From CAYRUD01 sp964427425 (GTDB taxonomy: Bacteria > Chlamydiota > Chlamydiia > Chlamydiales > FEN-1388), in the NCBI GenBank assembly GCA_964427425.1, contig CAYRUD010000014.1, positions 558,001-622,000 of the forward strand: a stretch of DNA of 64,000 nucleotides, written 5' to 3'. The translations under genes and the position numbers were made by a program. The notes beneath the pieces were generated by a model that was not told the origin of the DNA, made no database searches, and saw nothing but the letters and a program-made list of their open reading frames with translations. Shown piece by piece: positions 8,634 through 17,631 of this stretch (positions are counted from its first letter, which is position 1; the number at the start of each line of letters is the position of its first letter).

Positions 8634-9518
8634 TCAGGATGTTTTCTTACTTGTCCAGACGAAATAGCATCCAAGTATGATGAAAGGCACACTTAATATC
8701 TGTCCCATGTGAAGAGCTTTTGTGTCCAACGAGCTTTGAGGTAGCTTAAAAGCCTCTAAAAGAATGCGAAAGGAGAAGAGGATAACTAGGTATATCCCTG
8801 TAATGTATCCAGCTCGAGATTTAGGTGTCTTTTTCCTCACAGCAATGAGAAGAATCAGAAGAGAAAACGAGACTATAGCTTCATAGAGTTGAACAGGGTG
8901 GCAAGGAATTCCTCTCACTAAAGGGCTGTCCATTGGGTCTTCGAAGATGATTCCCCATGGTAGGCTAGTCGGTTCTCCAATAATCTCCTGATTAAAGAAA
9001 TTCCCTATACGTATAGATGTCGCAGTCCAAGCCGAGCCTATCGCCGCGGCGTCGAGGAATTCCTTCCAAGAAACTTCGCAAGGAGCTGGATTTCTTTTCC
9101 AAAATATAAAAGCTGAAAGAAGAGCTCCAATTGCGCCACCATGGCTTGCAAGTCCTCCTTTCCAAGTCATGAAAATTTCTTCAGGATTGAGCCAAAAATG
9201 ATCAAAATCATAGAAGAGGATATGTCCTAGGCGGGCGCCGATGAGGATGCCTACAAAGACCCATATGACAAGCCGATCAATCCAATCTCTCAACATGTCT
9301 TGTTCATCAACCGCATGATGGCGATGATCATTAAGGAGGATTGCCGACGTGATGTAGTAAGCGCCAATAAGGCCTAAGGCAAAAAAGATGCTGTACCAAA
9401 ACATCTGTAGATCGATGAATGGTATGGTAAAAGCAACGCGCGATGGATTCCAGGTAATGGAAGCGAAATATGAGGGAAGATACATTGAGAGCCCAATTAT
9501 TCCATTCAATAACGACAC
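8634..9518 (-). CDS. lgt: Prolipoprotein diacylglyceryl transferase
   Basis: Lgt moves diacylglycerol from phosphatidylglycerol to the lipobox cysteine of preprolipoproteins in the inner membrane, the first step of lipoprotein maturation. About seven hydrophobic helices are visible. Diagnostic stretches are GARLGHILFYDFDHF, GGLASHGGAIGA and the family signature RIGNFFNQEIIGEP, followed by HPVQLYEA. The length (294) is normal. The start is a GTG at 9518; an in-frame ATG at 9485 would remove 11 residues, and no clear ribosome binding site decides. In C. trachomatis lgt lies beside yidC and dnaA; here tRNA-Pro, a glycosyltransferase gene and a small membrane protein gene lie between them. Confidence 0.94.
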   Translation of the reverse strand: MSLLNGIIGLSMYLPSYFASITWNPSRVAFTIPFIDLQMFWYSIFFALGLIGAYYITSAILLNDHRHHAVDEQDMLRDWIDRLVIWVFVGILIGARLGHILFYDFDHFWLNPEEIFMTWKGGLASHGGAIGALLSAFIFWKRNPAPCEVSWKEFLDAAAIGSAWTATSIRIGNFFNQEIIGEPTSLPWGIIFEDPMDSPLVRGIPCHPVQLYEAIVSFSLLILLIAVRKKTPKSRAGYITGIYLVILFSFRILLEAFKLPQSSLDTKALHMGQILSVPFIILGCYFVWTSKKTS

Positions 9519-9555
9519 ACCCTATCAAAGAGAGAGTTCTCGTTCAAGAGGGAAT

Positions 9556-9602
9556 AAAAAAAAGAGGCTCTGAAATACGTGTAATGTATTACAGAACCTC
9601 TT
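9556..9602 (-). terminator. Intrinsic terminator downstream of tRNA-Pro
   Basis: Read on the minus strand, an 11-bp stem (one G-U pair) with a roughly 19-nt loop is followed by eight T residues. It begins 6 bp after the tRNA 3' end, so the tRNA is made separately from lgt. Confidence 0.85.
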
Positions 9603-9607
9603 AGGGA

Positions 9608-9682
9608 TCGGAGCAGAGGGATTTGAACCCCCGACCTACTGCTCCCAAAGCAGCCGCGCTAGCCAAGCTGCGCTATGCTCCG
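9608..9682 (-). tRNA. tRNA-Pro (anticodon UGG)
   Basis: The minus strand folds as a full cloverleaf: a 7-bp acceptor stem pairing CGGAGCA with TGCTCCG, a D-arm with AGCTTGGCTAGC, an anticodon stem with loop TTTGGGA giving UGG and G37, and a T-arm with GGTTCAAAT. The discriminator base is A. The CCA end is not encoded. Confidence 0.95.
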
Positions 9683-9704
9683 ATTTCGGAATCAAGTGCT
9701 AGGA

Positions 9705-9734
9705 ATACTATCAATCTGCCTCTTTTTTTGCCAC
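9705..9734 (-). promoter_or_regulatory. Possible promoter of tRNA-Pro
   Basis: On the minus strand GTGGCA (9729-9734) and TAGTAT (9705-9710) are 18 bp apart, each matching four of six consensus bases, and the -10 element lies 22 bp before the tRNA. Confidence 0.4.
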
Positions 9735-9866
9735 GTTCTTTTTTCATCTCTCTCTCATCTCGTTCGTACACAAGGCGAAAGGATGAGTGTTGCAATCAAA
9801 TGTTATGATTCATGTTAATGAGATGAGGCTCATAAGAGAGTAAGTGAATAGAGCGGCTTATAAAAA

Positions 9867-11120
9867 ATGGATGTATCGATGCAAGAAATTTGGATCCTTC
9901 GACATGTATCAAGCAGATATGGAGTCGCTGCTAGAATGGGAGAGGAAATTCAAAGGGCTCTTTTAGAGGTCTTCTCTCAGCGCTATACAGTTCATAACTT
10001 TGATATTCAATCAAATGATTATAAGGATCGTATACGTCTTATTCAAAAAGATGAAATAGAGCTCTTCTGCCGCCTTCTTGTGAATCAGGTGATCTCGGAT
10101 GATCTTCTCTTTGAGCTATATGGAATTCCCCATGTTTCGATACTTCTCGATGGCGTAAGCCATTTTCCTGATATTTTAATCGAGCATCGCTCTAGTCCAA
10201 GATCCGTTATAGCCTTCGTAGATAAGGACTCGCAGGAGCTATATGAGCGAGTAACTACAAAGAAGGCGTTATGGATTCCTCATGCAATTGAGACAACTGG
10301 TGCAATGAGTCCTTATATTGCTCGAAGTGAGGAGGATGAGGTCCAGTGGTCTGAGCGGCCGATAGATATCCTTATAAGCGGCTCTTGGATTGATAGTGAT
10401 AAAGAGCTGAATATGTGGAAAGAAAGGGGGCTTTCTCAAAATCTCCAAGATGTTTTTTTGGATATTTCGGAACTCGTTCTCTTTGAGGATATTAATGAAA
10501 ATCATCTTTTAAGCTTTTATGAGCTTATTCAAGAAGATGAAAAAATAAAAGAAGAGCTCATATCTGTGTTTGGAGATGTGTGGGAGGGATGTAATTCACT
10601 CGAGAGATATATTCGTGGAAGGGATAGATGGCGATTGTGCTCGCTCTTGGATGGGTTTACAGGTCGAGTTACTATTCTTTCGCACGGTCCTGATTTGCAG
10701 CATTGGAAAGAGGCTTTACCTCAAACAGTAGATGCTACCTATGTACCCGATGTTCCGTATGAGGAAACGTGGAAATACTTCTCTAAAGCAAAAATTGTGA
10801 TGAATAGCGTTCCAACAATACAAAAAGGAATTCATGAGAGGCTTTTAGCAGCCCTCCAATGTGGCGCAAAAGTTGTAACTACTCCATCAGAGCTCATTTC
10901 GCAGTGGGTCTTTGATATTGGTGCAGCCCATGATATAAGATGTATCTCTCATTGGAAAGCTCTTGATGCGATCCTCCTTGCTCCGAAAGAGGGGTATCAA
11001 AGGATTAATGAGTGGATTGAGACGAATCACACATGGAAGGCTCGATTTCTTCAGTCATGGCCTCTTATACAGGAGGCGATTGGCGAGATTGCGCGGTGCA
11101 GGCGCACTTCGATGTTGTGA
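9867..11120 (+). CDS. Putative glycosyltransferase, CgeB/YkvP-like
   Basis: This 417-residue protein looks like a two-domain GT-B glycosyltransferase of the CgeB/YkvP type. The N-terminal half is a Rossmann-like region. The C-terminal half has the strand VTILSHGPD, then VPYEETWKYFSKAKIVMNSVP, then GIHERLLAALQCGAKVVTT, which matches the pattern in which a His-Glu-Arg and a small-residue turn bind the nucleotide sugar. It has no signal peptide and no clear membrane segment, so it is probably cytoplasmic. The sugar and acceptor are unknown. It is monocistronic, between tRNA-Pro and a small membrane protein, and a hairpin follows. The fold call is moderate; a function in envelope or effector glycosylation would be a guess. 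Confidence 0.65.
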   Translation: MDVSMQEIWILRHVSSRYGVAARMGEEIQRALLEVFSQRYTVHNFDIQSNDYKDRIRLIQKDEIELFCRLLVNQVISDDLLFELYGIPHVSILLDGVSHFPDILIEHRSSPRSVIAFVDKDSQELYERVTTKKALWIPHAIETTGAMSPYIARSEEDEVQWSERPIDILISGSWIDSDKELNMWKERGLSQNLQDVFLDISELVLFEDINENHLLSFYELIQEDEKIKEELISVFGDVWEGCNSLERYIRGRDRWRLCSLLDGFTGRVTILSHGPDLQHWKEALPQTVDATYVPDVPYEETWKYFSKAKIVMNSVPTIQKGIHERLLAALQCGAKVVTTPSELISQWVFDIGAAHDIRCISHWKALDAILLAPKEGYQRINEWIETNHTWKARFLQSWPLIQEAIGEIARCRRTSML

Positions 11121-11163
11121 TATATTTGACTAGAGCGGGGAGTGTCTTCTAAAGAACTGAAAA

Positions 11164-11202
11164 GCAAGAAATTACAAATATGGATGATCTATAATTTCTT
11201 GC
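11164..11202. terminator. Hairpin between convergent genes
   Basis: A perfect 11-bp inverted repeat (11164-11174 with 11192-11202) lies between the glycosyltransferase stop and the opposing small membrane protein. A short TTTT follows seven bases later on the plus strand. Confidence 0.55.
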
Positions 11203-11219
11203 GGTCCGTTTTAAGCTAA

Positions 11220-11714
11220 TTACGTATGGAGGCGCAATCCTAGTCGATAATCGCGGTGTCCAATGTGGATCTGATTGAGACGCTGGCGTGCCAAGTATTG
11301 ACGTTGGTAAAGGGCTGTTAAAACGTCATTTATATTGTTATTCAGCGTTTGCAACATGGCTTGCTGCTGGATTCTAAACCTGACACAATCAATCTGATAG
11401 ACAATTACATTGCCGACGATAGGGAAAAGAGCGATAGTTGCTCGCATGATAATGCCGAGACTTTGAAGAAATGCCATTCCTGAATCCTTTGTCATAGTTA
11501 ACTGCTCATATCTTCTTTGTGTATTGCCAGTTATCTGATAGTAGCCAGCTCTGAGGATATGGAAAGCTGTTAATGCAATTGAAGCGACGCCTAATGTCGT
11601 AGCTGAAATAATACGAGTAGCTCCAGAAACAGTTGATACAAATGGGATGTAATCAAGATCCAGAGAGTTATATTCGAGGGAATATAAACTTGCTTTTACA
11701 ATATCTATCATCAT
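11220..11714 (-). CDS. Small bilobed membrane protein, Inc-like
   Basis: This 164-residue protein has no family that I can name. It has two hydrophobic regions, about residues 23-58 (beginning IPFVSTVSGATR) and about 84-108, and a polar C-terminal tail rich in Arg and Gln. Two closely placed hydrophobic lobes are the hallmark of chlamydial inclusion membrane (Inc) proteins, although the second lobe comes later than usual here and the spacing is not decisive. There is no cleavable signal peptide. It lies between the glycosyltransferase and dnaA and has an AT-rich start region. It may equally be an ordinary inner-membrane protein. Confidence 0.5.
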   Translation of the reverse strand: MMIDIVKASLYSLEYNSLDLDYIPFVSTVSGATRIISATTLGVASIALTAFHILRAGYYQITGNTQRRYEQLTMTKDSGMAFLQSLGIIMRATIALFPIVGNVIVYQIDCVRFRIQQQAMLQTLNNNINDVLTALYQRQYLARQRLNQIHIGHRDYRLGLRLHT

Positions 11715-11978
11715 ATTTAGGGATCTTCTGTAAAGGGGATTGCGAATGTTGAGCTTGAGTTTAGGAGATGAGTCAAAAAGTAAAGTATCTCATTCAGTTA
11801 GTATTCGTCAGTAAAGTCCTTCCGCTACTACAGGAGTGGCCTCTTTATTAAGGTAATATCCAAAAGGTATTGTCTGCAATTAGTGAAAATAAGAGGTCGT
11901 GAGTAGGTTTTTTTCTTAAAATATGAAGACACTGGCATTGCGAGATATCCGCCTGTTCTTGGGCTACAATTCTTGGCC

Positions 11979-13544
11979 TTAAGAAAAGTCAATTTCGATT
12001 TTAGCGATCGTGCTGCCAATATCCGAATTCTCGTGTGAGTTGAGCTGTTTTTCAATATGTTTGATACTCGACATGACAGTTGAGTGATCTCTTCCGAATA
12101 TATCGCCAATCTTCATGTATGGGATTTTAAGGTGCTTCCGAATGAGATACATCGCGATTTGACGTGGGATGACAGCTTCTCTTGCCTGAGATTTTCCAGT
12201 AATGTCCTCTAAGGTTACGCCGCACTGTTCCGCAACCGAAGCCATAATTTTCTCAGGAGTTAGGGCACTCTTCTGCTCTTCATCAATGAGATCGCGCAGC
12301 ATATCCTTGATGATAGCTGTATTCATCTGCTGATGGTCTTTTTTCGATAATGTCGCACGTAGAATAAACGCCTCTAATGCGCGAACTGATGATTTGACGT
12401 TCGTCGAGAAGAGGTCGGCAATGAGCTCAATTTGCTTTTTCACTATAGAGAAGTGCAAAAGCTCAGCTTTTTTCTCAAGAACAAGAGGTATTTGCTTTCT
12501 TGGAAGCGGCTCTACAGGGAGCACAATTCCCCACTCAAAGCGGCTGACGAGTCGAGGCTCTATATATTGGAGTTGCTGTGGAAGGCAGTTAGCGGAGACG
12601 ATAATTTGCTTTCCTGCGACATGAAGGCTATTAAACGTGTGGAAAAACTCTTCTTGAGTTGCGCTCTTACGGGCTAGAAGGTGAATATCATCAACAATAA
12701 GGGCATCGACATTTCTCCAAAGAGAGCGGAATGTTGACATCTCACCAGCCCTGATAGACTTGACGACGTGCTCAGTAAATAAATCAGAGCTTGCATACTT
12801 TACGGAAAGACCAGCTCTTTGGAGACGATGAGTTGTTGCTTGAAGAAGGTGAGTCTTTCCACTGCCAGATGGTCCCCACAGATATATTGGATTGGGGATC
12901 ATGAATTTAGATGAGTCCCATGTTGCTATTGATCCAGAAGAAGAACTTAAAGCTGCGATCTTCTTTGCTGTAAGGTATGAGCACGTTTCTTGAAGAAGCT
13001 TGAGCACAAGCTCATTCTCTGGGGTTGAGATAAGTGAATCAAAAAGAGCTGTAGGATCCAACTCAGGCATTTCAAGCGAGAAATGAGCTCCCGATGGAGC
13101 GCTAATGCTTGCTCGATTGCCAGGTTTTGTATCGCCTTTCGCCTGCAAAGAGGCGTTTTTTTTTGATTTCTTAGGAGCTCCCTTTATATATACAGAAACT
13201 TGTATTGGCTTTTGACCTTGACGTGGAAGAGAAATCTCAGGGATTCGAGGTCTGATATGCTCTTCGAACCATAGAACTTGAAATGAGTTCTGGGCTTCAA
13301 AGTCGATTGATTTTTCATCAGAGCGTGTGCATCTGAGCGATCTCAGCCAGCGATCGACTGTTTCTTTCCCGAATTCACAATCGAGATCTTTTAGAAATGT
13401 GTTCCATATCGAATTAAGGGGGCTTTCTTCCCGTGGAAGAAAGCTTTCTTGAAGCTGCTTTGGTTCAACTAATAGAGGAGAGTGAGAATGATCAGAAGGT
13501 AATACATCTTCTATTGCTCGATCATTTATTTGGGCTGGAGCCAT
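11979..13544 (-). CDS. dnaA: Chromosomal replication initiator protein DnaA
   Basis: DnaA binds DnaA boxes at the origin, melts DNA and loads the helicase. At 521 residues it is complete. Domain I starts near residue 45 (IWNTFLKDLDCEFGKETVDRW), a variable linker follows, and the AAA+ domain has Walker A GPSGSGKT (Lys230) and Walker B LIVDDIHLL. The C-terminal helix-turn-helix ends with the DnaA signature GRDHSTVMSSIKHIEKQL. Chlamydiae usually carry two dnaA genes; this is the copy beside yidC. I saw no cluster of DnaA boxes around it, so the origin is probably elsewhere. It starts 66 bp after the yidC stop, in the same direction, and may be co-transcribed. Confidence 0.95.
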   Translation of the reverse strand: MAPAQINDRAIEDVLPSDHSHSPLLVEPKQLQESFLPREESPLNSIWNTFLKDLDCEFGKETVDRWLRSLRCTRSDEKSIDFEAQNSFQVLWFEEHIRPRIPEISLPRQGQKPIQVSVYIKGAPKKSKKNASLQAKGDTKPGNRASISAPSGAHFSLEMPELDPTALFDSLISTPENELVLKLLQETCSYLTAKKIAALSSSSGSIATWDSSKFMIPNPIYLWGPSGSGKTHLLQATTHRLQRAGLSVKYASSDLFTEHVVKSIRAGEMSTFRSLWRNVDALIVDDIHLLARKSATQEEFFHTFNSLHVAGKQIIVSANCLPQQLQYIEPRLVSRFEWGIVLPVEPLPRKQIPLVLEKKAELLHFSIVKKQIELIADLFSTNVKSSVRALEAFILRATLSKKDHQQMNTAIIKDMLRDLIDEEQKSALTPEKIMASVAEQCGVTLEDITGKSQAREAVIPRQIAMYLIRKHLKIPYMKIGDIFGRDHSTVMSSIKHIEKQLNSHENSDIGSTIAKIEIDFS

Positions 13545-13609
13545 ACTCTCTTTTATCTCTCCTCTATAGTCTCATTTTTCAGATGCAATGTACATGAAAT
13601 GCATGGAAA

Positions 13610-16198
13610 TTAACGAGAAGAACCTGATTTGAGAGGACGATCTACTGTCCACCATTGTTGGATAATTCCAAGCACCATCGAAGAGATCCAGTATACGTTC
13701 AATCCTGATGGGAAATTATAGAACATGATGGTCATGACAACAGTCATGATGAGGCCTGTTGCTCGTTGTTGCCGCTGCTGTTCCGTCCACTCATTTGGAT
13801 CTTTTGGAAGATTTGAGGACATTGCCTGCTGAATCCACATAATTGTTCCAAGAAGAATAGGCAATAAGTGAAACTCATTTCCAATAAATGGAAGGCTGAT
13901 TGGAAATTGGAAGAGCGTATCTGGAGAAGAAAGATCGGTAATCCATCCAGGAATAAATGAAGCTCCACGTAATTGGAATGTTGATTTTAAAAGATCAAAC
14001 ATACCAATCAAAAATGGCATTTGAATCAAGAGTGGTAAGCACCCTGAGAAAGGATTAACTCCTTTATCACGGTACAAAGCCATGAGTTCCATTTGCGCTT
14101 TCGACGGATCTTTTTTGTGTCTCTCTTGAATTGCCTTAACAAGAGGTGAGATCTCTTGCATTCGCTTCATGGATCGAATGGACCATGTATTCAATGGATA
14201 GAGAAGAATTCGCAAGATGACTGTGGCGAAGATGATCGAAAGTCCCCATGATCCAACGAAGGAATGGAATTGCTTCATAAAGAAGTACAATAGACGAGCG
14301 AATGGCTCAGATATGAATGTGAACCATCCTTGGAATGTAAGGGCTTTATTAAAATCAAATGATGCTTTGAGCTCTCGCTCTGACGCTTCGTCGATTCTAG
14401 AAAGAATGGTCTCATCAAGTGGTCCTGCAAAAAGTCTGAAGTGCGATGCTCCGTTTGACGCAGTATTTATAGCCGCCTGATATCCAGGAAGAGACTCTTC
14501 TGTAAAAGTGCCGCGGCTTTCATCTAATTCAACGAGTCTAGAAGGCGCGTCAGATCCGGCAGCTTTCTCAAAGAGAATGCTTGAACCATTTTTTTCCTGA
14601 AGTGGTTTTAAAATAAGTCCGAAGAATCCATTGGAGTTTAAGACCCAGTCGGCAGCGACTGTGTTGGAAAAGAATCGCTCTTTAGGAAGATCGACTCGCT
14701 CTAGTCTTTTCTCGAATGTTTTGCCATGACAATATCCAATAGAGGCTCCACTCGTCCCGGACATCCACTCGATTTCTGGAACGCCTGTTGTGAGCATCAT
14801 CTCAGGCTGCTGAGAGTTTCCAGATGTTGATACTGTGACATCAATACAATATGGATAGCTATCGATATTCTCAGGGAATGAAAATCGCTTTGTAATTCTT
14901 TGACCTGAACGATCGACAGTTTCAAATTCAATGGAATTCTCGGTGATTTTCTTCACGCTATAGAGCAGGGAATTTGCTTGCTTGTTCGCTGACCCTTCTT
15001 GATATTTAGGAAGGAGGATGCATGCCTCGTACTGCGGCTTTACCTGCGCGATTACAGTGTCCGAAACATCACTCATAAGTGCTCGACGAAGAAGAGGATA
15101 GTAGCCGCCGAGCTGAGGGGATACTTTCAGTCCTTTGGAATTGACTGCGTCGCTTTGAAGCGGAAACTGAGCATTCTTTGGGCTTATTTGAGTCATTCTC
15201 TCATCATAAGAGATAGGACGCACAACGCTTGTGGTGTTGCTCTCACTAGCAAAAGGCAAATTAATCTCAACGATTGCGGCATCTTTTGTTGAGAAGACGA
15301 TCTGCTGATATTTATTTTCCAAGACATAATATTTGGCTTCATGAGTAGCGTCATGGCCTTTCAATGAAGAGGTTGTAGCGCTTGGAGGTGCCACTTTGAA
15401 ATATGTTTGAAAGAATGGTGTTAATCCCAATGCATATGTCGTAGGACCTTTCTCTCGCTCATAAACAGATATGATGCCAGCAGGAAGAGTCTCAGCTCCT
15501 TTTTGAAATACAATTGCGTCTTGAGAAAGTGTTTTACCATCATTTGTGATAAATCCTTTCTCAGTCATCTTCCCTTGGACGATTGAGTAACTTTCTGGGT
15601 CTGACCAGTTTTTGTTCACTGTCAGAACAGCGTATTCTTGATGTCCAGGGAGGTCGATTGCTGCAGCGTACGCTTTTTCTTCTTTGGAGCTAAAGGTTGG
15701 GTCTATATAGACAGCGAAGCCTGGATTAAAAGCTTTCAAGAGAGTGTAAGGGGCGTTCGTTGTATTGATCTCTGCTTGCGTTTTCAATGAGAAGAGAGGA
15801 AGTTTTTCTGGCCATGAAAGGATGACATCATCGGATAAAAGGACATACATTCCTTTCCGGACTTGAGCCCCAAAAGCCTTCTTGTACTTTGCTCCTTGTG
15901 ATATCTCTTCTATAAGTTGAGTTGATACAAGACCTAAGGATTCTGATTGGGTCTCTTCATTGGTATATACATTTGTATATACGAGAGGCAGATCGAATAG
16001 GGCCAGCGGTGCTTGATCTTCTAAATCGGAGTCTTTGATTGAATTTGCAAGAAGAGGGGAAGGAGCTGATCCCTCTTGAATGCCATATTGTTTTTGCCAC
16101 TCTATAAGCCGGTCTTGGTACTGCTTTTCATACCATGAGCGTACCCCTAAAACAGAAAGGGTAACAATAAGGATAAATAAGAGAGTACGTGAATTCAT
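13610..16198 (-). CDS. yidC: Membrane protein insertase YidC/OxaI
   Basis: YidC inserts and folds inner-membrane proteins with or without SecYEG. The protein (862 residues from the ATG at 16198; a GTG at 16222 would add eight) is longer than the usual 550-600. It starts with an uncleaved membrane helix (residues about 5-22), then a periplasmic beta domain of about 620 residues, then the conserved five-helix insertase core from about residue 655. The core includes LYPLNTWSIRSMKRMQEISPLVKAI, GVNPFSGCLPLLIQMPFLIGMF and MFYNFPSGLNVYW. The oversized periplasmic part is a chlamydial feature as I remember it. It precedes dnaA in the same direction. Confidence 0.94.
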   Translation of the reverse strand: MNSRTLLFILIVTLSVLGVRSWYEKQYQDRLIEWQKQYGIQEGSAPSPLLANSIKDSDLEDQAPLALFDLPLVYTNVYTNEETQSESLGLVSTQLIEEISQGAKYKKAFGAQVRKGMYVLLSDDVILSWPEKLPLFSLKTQAEINTTNAPYTLLKAFNPGFAVYIDPTFSSKEEKAYAAAIDLPGHQEYAVLTVNKNWSDPESYSIVQGKMTEKGFITNDGKTLSQDAIVFQKGAETLPAGIISVYEREKGPTTYALGLTPFFQTYFKVAPPSATTSSLKGHDATHEAKYYVLENKYQQIVFSTKDAAIVEINLPFASESNTTSVVRPISYDERMTQISPKNAQFPLQSDAVNSKGLKVSPQLGGYYPLLRRALMSDVSDTVIAQVKPQYEACILLPKYQEGSANKQANSLLYSVKKITENSIEFETVDRSGQRITKRFSFPENIDSYPYCIDVTVSTSGNSQQPEMMLTTGVPEIEWMSGTSGASIGYCHGKTFEKRLERVDLPKERFFSNTVAADWVLNSNGFFGLILKPLQEKNGSSILFEKAAGSDAPSRLVELDESRGTFTEESLPGYQAAINTASNGASHFRLFAGPLDETILSRIDEASERELKASFDFNKALTFQGWFTFISEPFARLLYFFMKQFHSFVGSWGLSIIFATVILRILLYPLNTWSIRSMKRMQEISPLVKAIQERHKKDPSKAQMELMALYRDKGVNPFSGCLPLLIQMPFLIGMFDLLKSTFQLRGASFIPGWITDLSSPDTLFQFPISLPFIGNEFHLLPILLGTIMWIQQAMSSNLPKDPNEWTEQQRQQRATGLIMTVVMTIMFYNFPSGLNVYWISSMVLGIIQQWWTVDRPLKSGSSR

Positions 16199-16436
16199 GA
16201 GGTAACCAGTCTTGTTAAACACTAATGAGAGTCGCTCTACGAGTTCGCTTCCTTCTAGCTCATCTTTTATTCTTAAGCTAGAGCTTCAGTCGAGCGCCCA
16301 TCTCTTCACTTTAAAATATCTTTTTTGCAACTCAGTCTCTTCTTAGAGAGGTGAAATGGCAAAGCAGAAAATAAATCGAGCTTATCTTACATTCTCGTAT
16401 AAAAGAACTCATCAGTAATTTTTCCATCTTCTCGGG

Positions 16437-16568
16437 TTATGAGAAGATCTACTCTTAGGAGTTTACTTCTTTAATAATATTGCAAAGTTCTCGTCTGTTA
16501 AAAAAAGGGGGAAATGGCGTATATCCGCTCCATAGGTGCTTACTCCATTATTATGAGATCTACTCTTA
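16437..16568 (+). repeat. Imperfect 18-bp direct repeat upstream of the 16616 gene
   Basis: TTATGAG-ATCTACTCTTA occurs at 16437-16457 (with three extra bases after TTATGAG) and at 16551-16568. The common core AGATCTACTCTTA is identical over 13 bp. The copies lie in the 417-bp divergent gap between yidC and the next gene, the second 47 bp before that gene's start. They may be operator sites. Confidence 0.45.
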
Positions 16569-16615
16569 CAAGCCTTTTTTCTGGAGAGTGTTCGCGTAAG
16601 CTTTCAGTATAAAAG

Positions 16616-17536
16616 ATGTGGTTGGTATTTAAGGTGTTGCGATCGTATTGCCCTTATCTTCTTGCTTTTTTAGTGTGCCTCTCTTCCTCGTCAATTGAGC
16701 TGCTTCTCCATTCAGCGGAAGAGGCAAAAATGATTGAAGGGGTAAGTTCGAGCTCTATGATAAGTGAGGCTCAATCACTCTTAAAGCAACAAAAGAAAGT
16801 AGAGGCTTTTGAGCTTTTTATCGAAGCTTGCGATAAGGTAGAGGATGAGAGACCTGTAAAGGTAGAGCCTCTTTCCGAGCAAGAATATGAATGTTTAAAT
16901 ACTCTTTTTCCTCTTTATGTCTCAGCTCTTTCTGAAGGTGTGCAAGAAGAAGGATCGATTTATGAGCTTCAGGAGGCAGTCGAGCGAGAGAAGAAAAAGG
17001 GACTCGTCTCAGCAACACTTATTCAGACAATGCTTTTTGCAAATGAGGGAATGATTGAGCATCTTTTTACTGCTTTTTACGATTCTTATGCTACAAATGC
17101 TCAGTGTCGATCGCACCCGCTTGCTCATAAAATTATAGCTGTTGTTGCAATGCGGGCATACGATGGGACGATAGATCCTGGTTTAAAAGAGAAATACAGA
17201 AGACGAGCGGTGCATGAACTTTTAGAGTCGTTTTCTCGATATCCTCATGATTCGACCATCATTGAAAAGCTTGTCTTCTTAACGGTACAATCAAAAAACA
17301 CAGCTCACAATGGTGATAGCGAAGAGAAAATTTTAGAGCGCAAACAAGTGGCACTTTCTTTATTCTCTTCCTTAGTGTCATCAGATAAAGCGCCTCTTCG
17401 GAGGGAAGATCTTTTTCTTCTTATTGATTATCTAATTGATAACGGTGAAAAAGAGAGTGCAAAAAAGCTCATTCAAAAAGCAAAAAGCTGGTATCAGTAC
17501 AGTCGACGACTCAATCAATATGAAGAGTCGCTTTGA
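16616..17536 (+). CDS. Hypothetical exported helical protein
   Basis: I do not recognise a family. The 306-residue product starts with a basic end, a hydrophobic stretch (residues about 10-32) and a possible signal peptidase site near residue 34, so it is probably exported or anchored. The rest is alpha-helical with tetratricopeptide-like pairs, for example AQSLLKQQKKVEAFELFIEAC near residue 52 and the closing SAKKLIQKAKSWYQYSRRL. A TATAAA lies two bases before the ATG and there is no ribosome binding site close to it, so the true start or a near-leaderless transcript is uncertain. It lies 95 bp upstream of the pkn1-like gene on the same strand and might act with it. Confidence 0.6.
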   Translation: MWLVFKVLRSYCPYLLAFLVCLSSSSIELLLHSAEEAKMIEGVSSSSMISEAQSLLKQQKKVEAFELFIEACDKVEDERPVKVEPLSEQEYECLNTLFPLYVSALSEGVQEEGSIYELQEAVEREKKKGLVSATLIQTMLFANEGMIEHLFTAFYDSYATNAQCRSHPLAHKIIAVVAMRAYDGTIDPGLKEKYRRRAVHELLESFSRYPHDSTIIEKLVFLTVQSKNTAHNGDSEEKILERKQVALSLFSSLVSSDKAPLRREDLFLLIDYLIDNGEKESAKKLIQKAKSWYQYSRRLNQYEESL

Positions 17537-17631
17537 TAGGCTCTGGTTATTTTTGGTGCTTGGTAGGTTGAGCAGTAAAAAGGATTATGAGAAATAATTT
17601 AACGTATATGGAATAGATTGGGGTAGTTGGG

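Noticed and set aside
9388..9808. Frames antisense to lgt and across tRNA-Pro
   Set aside because: They overlap a certain protein gene and a certain tRNA and have no independent support.
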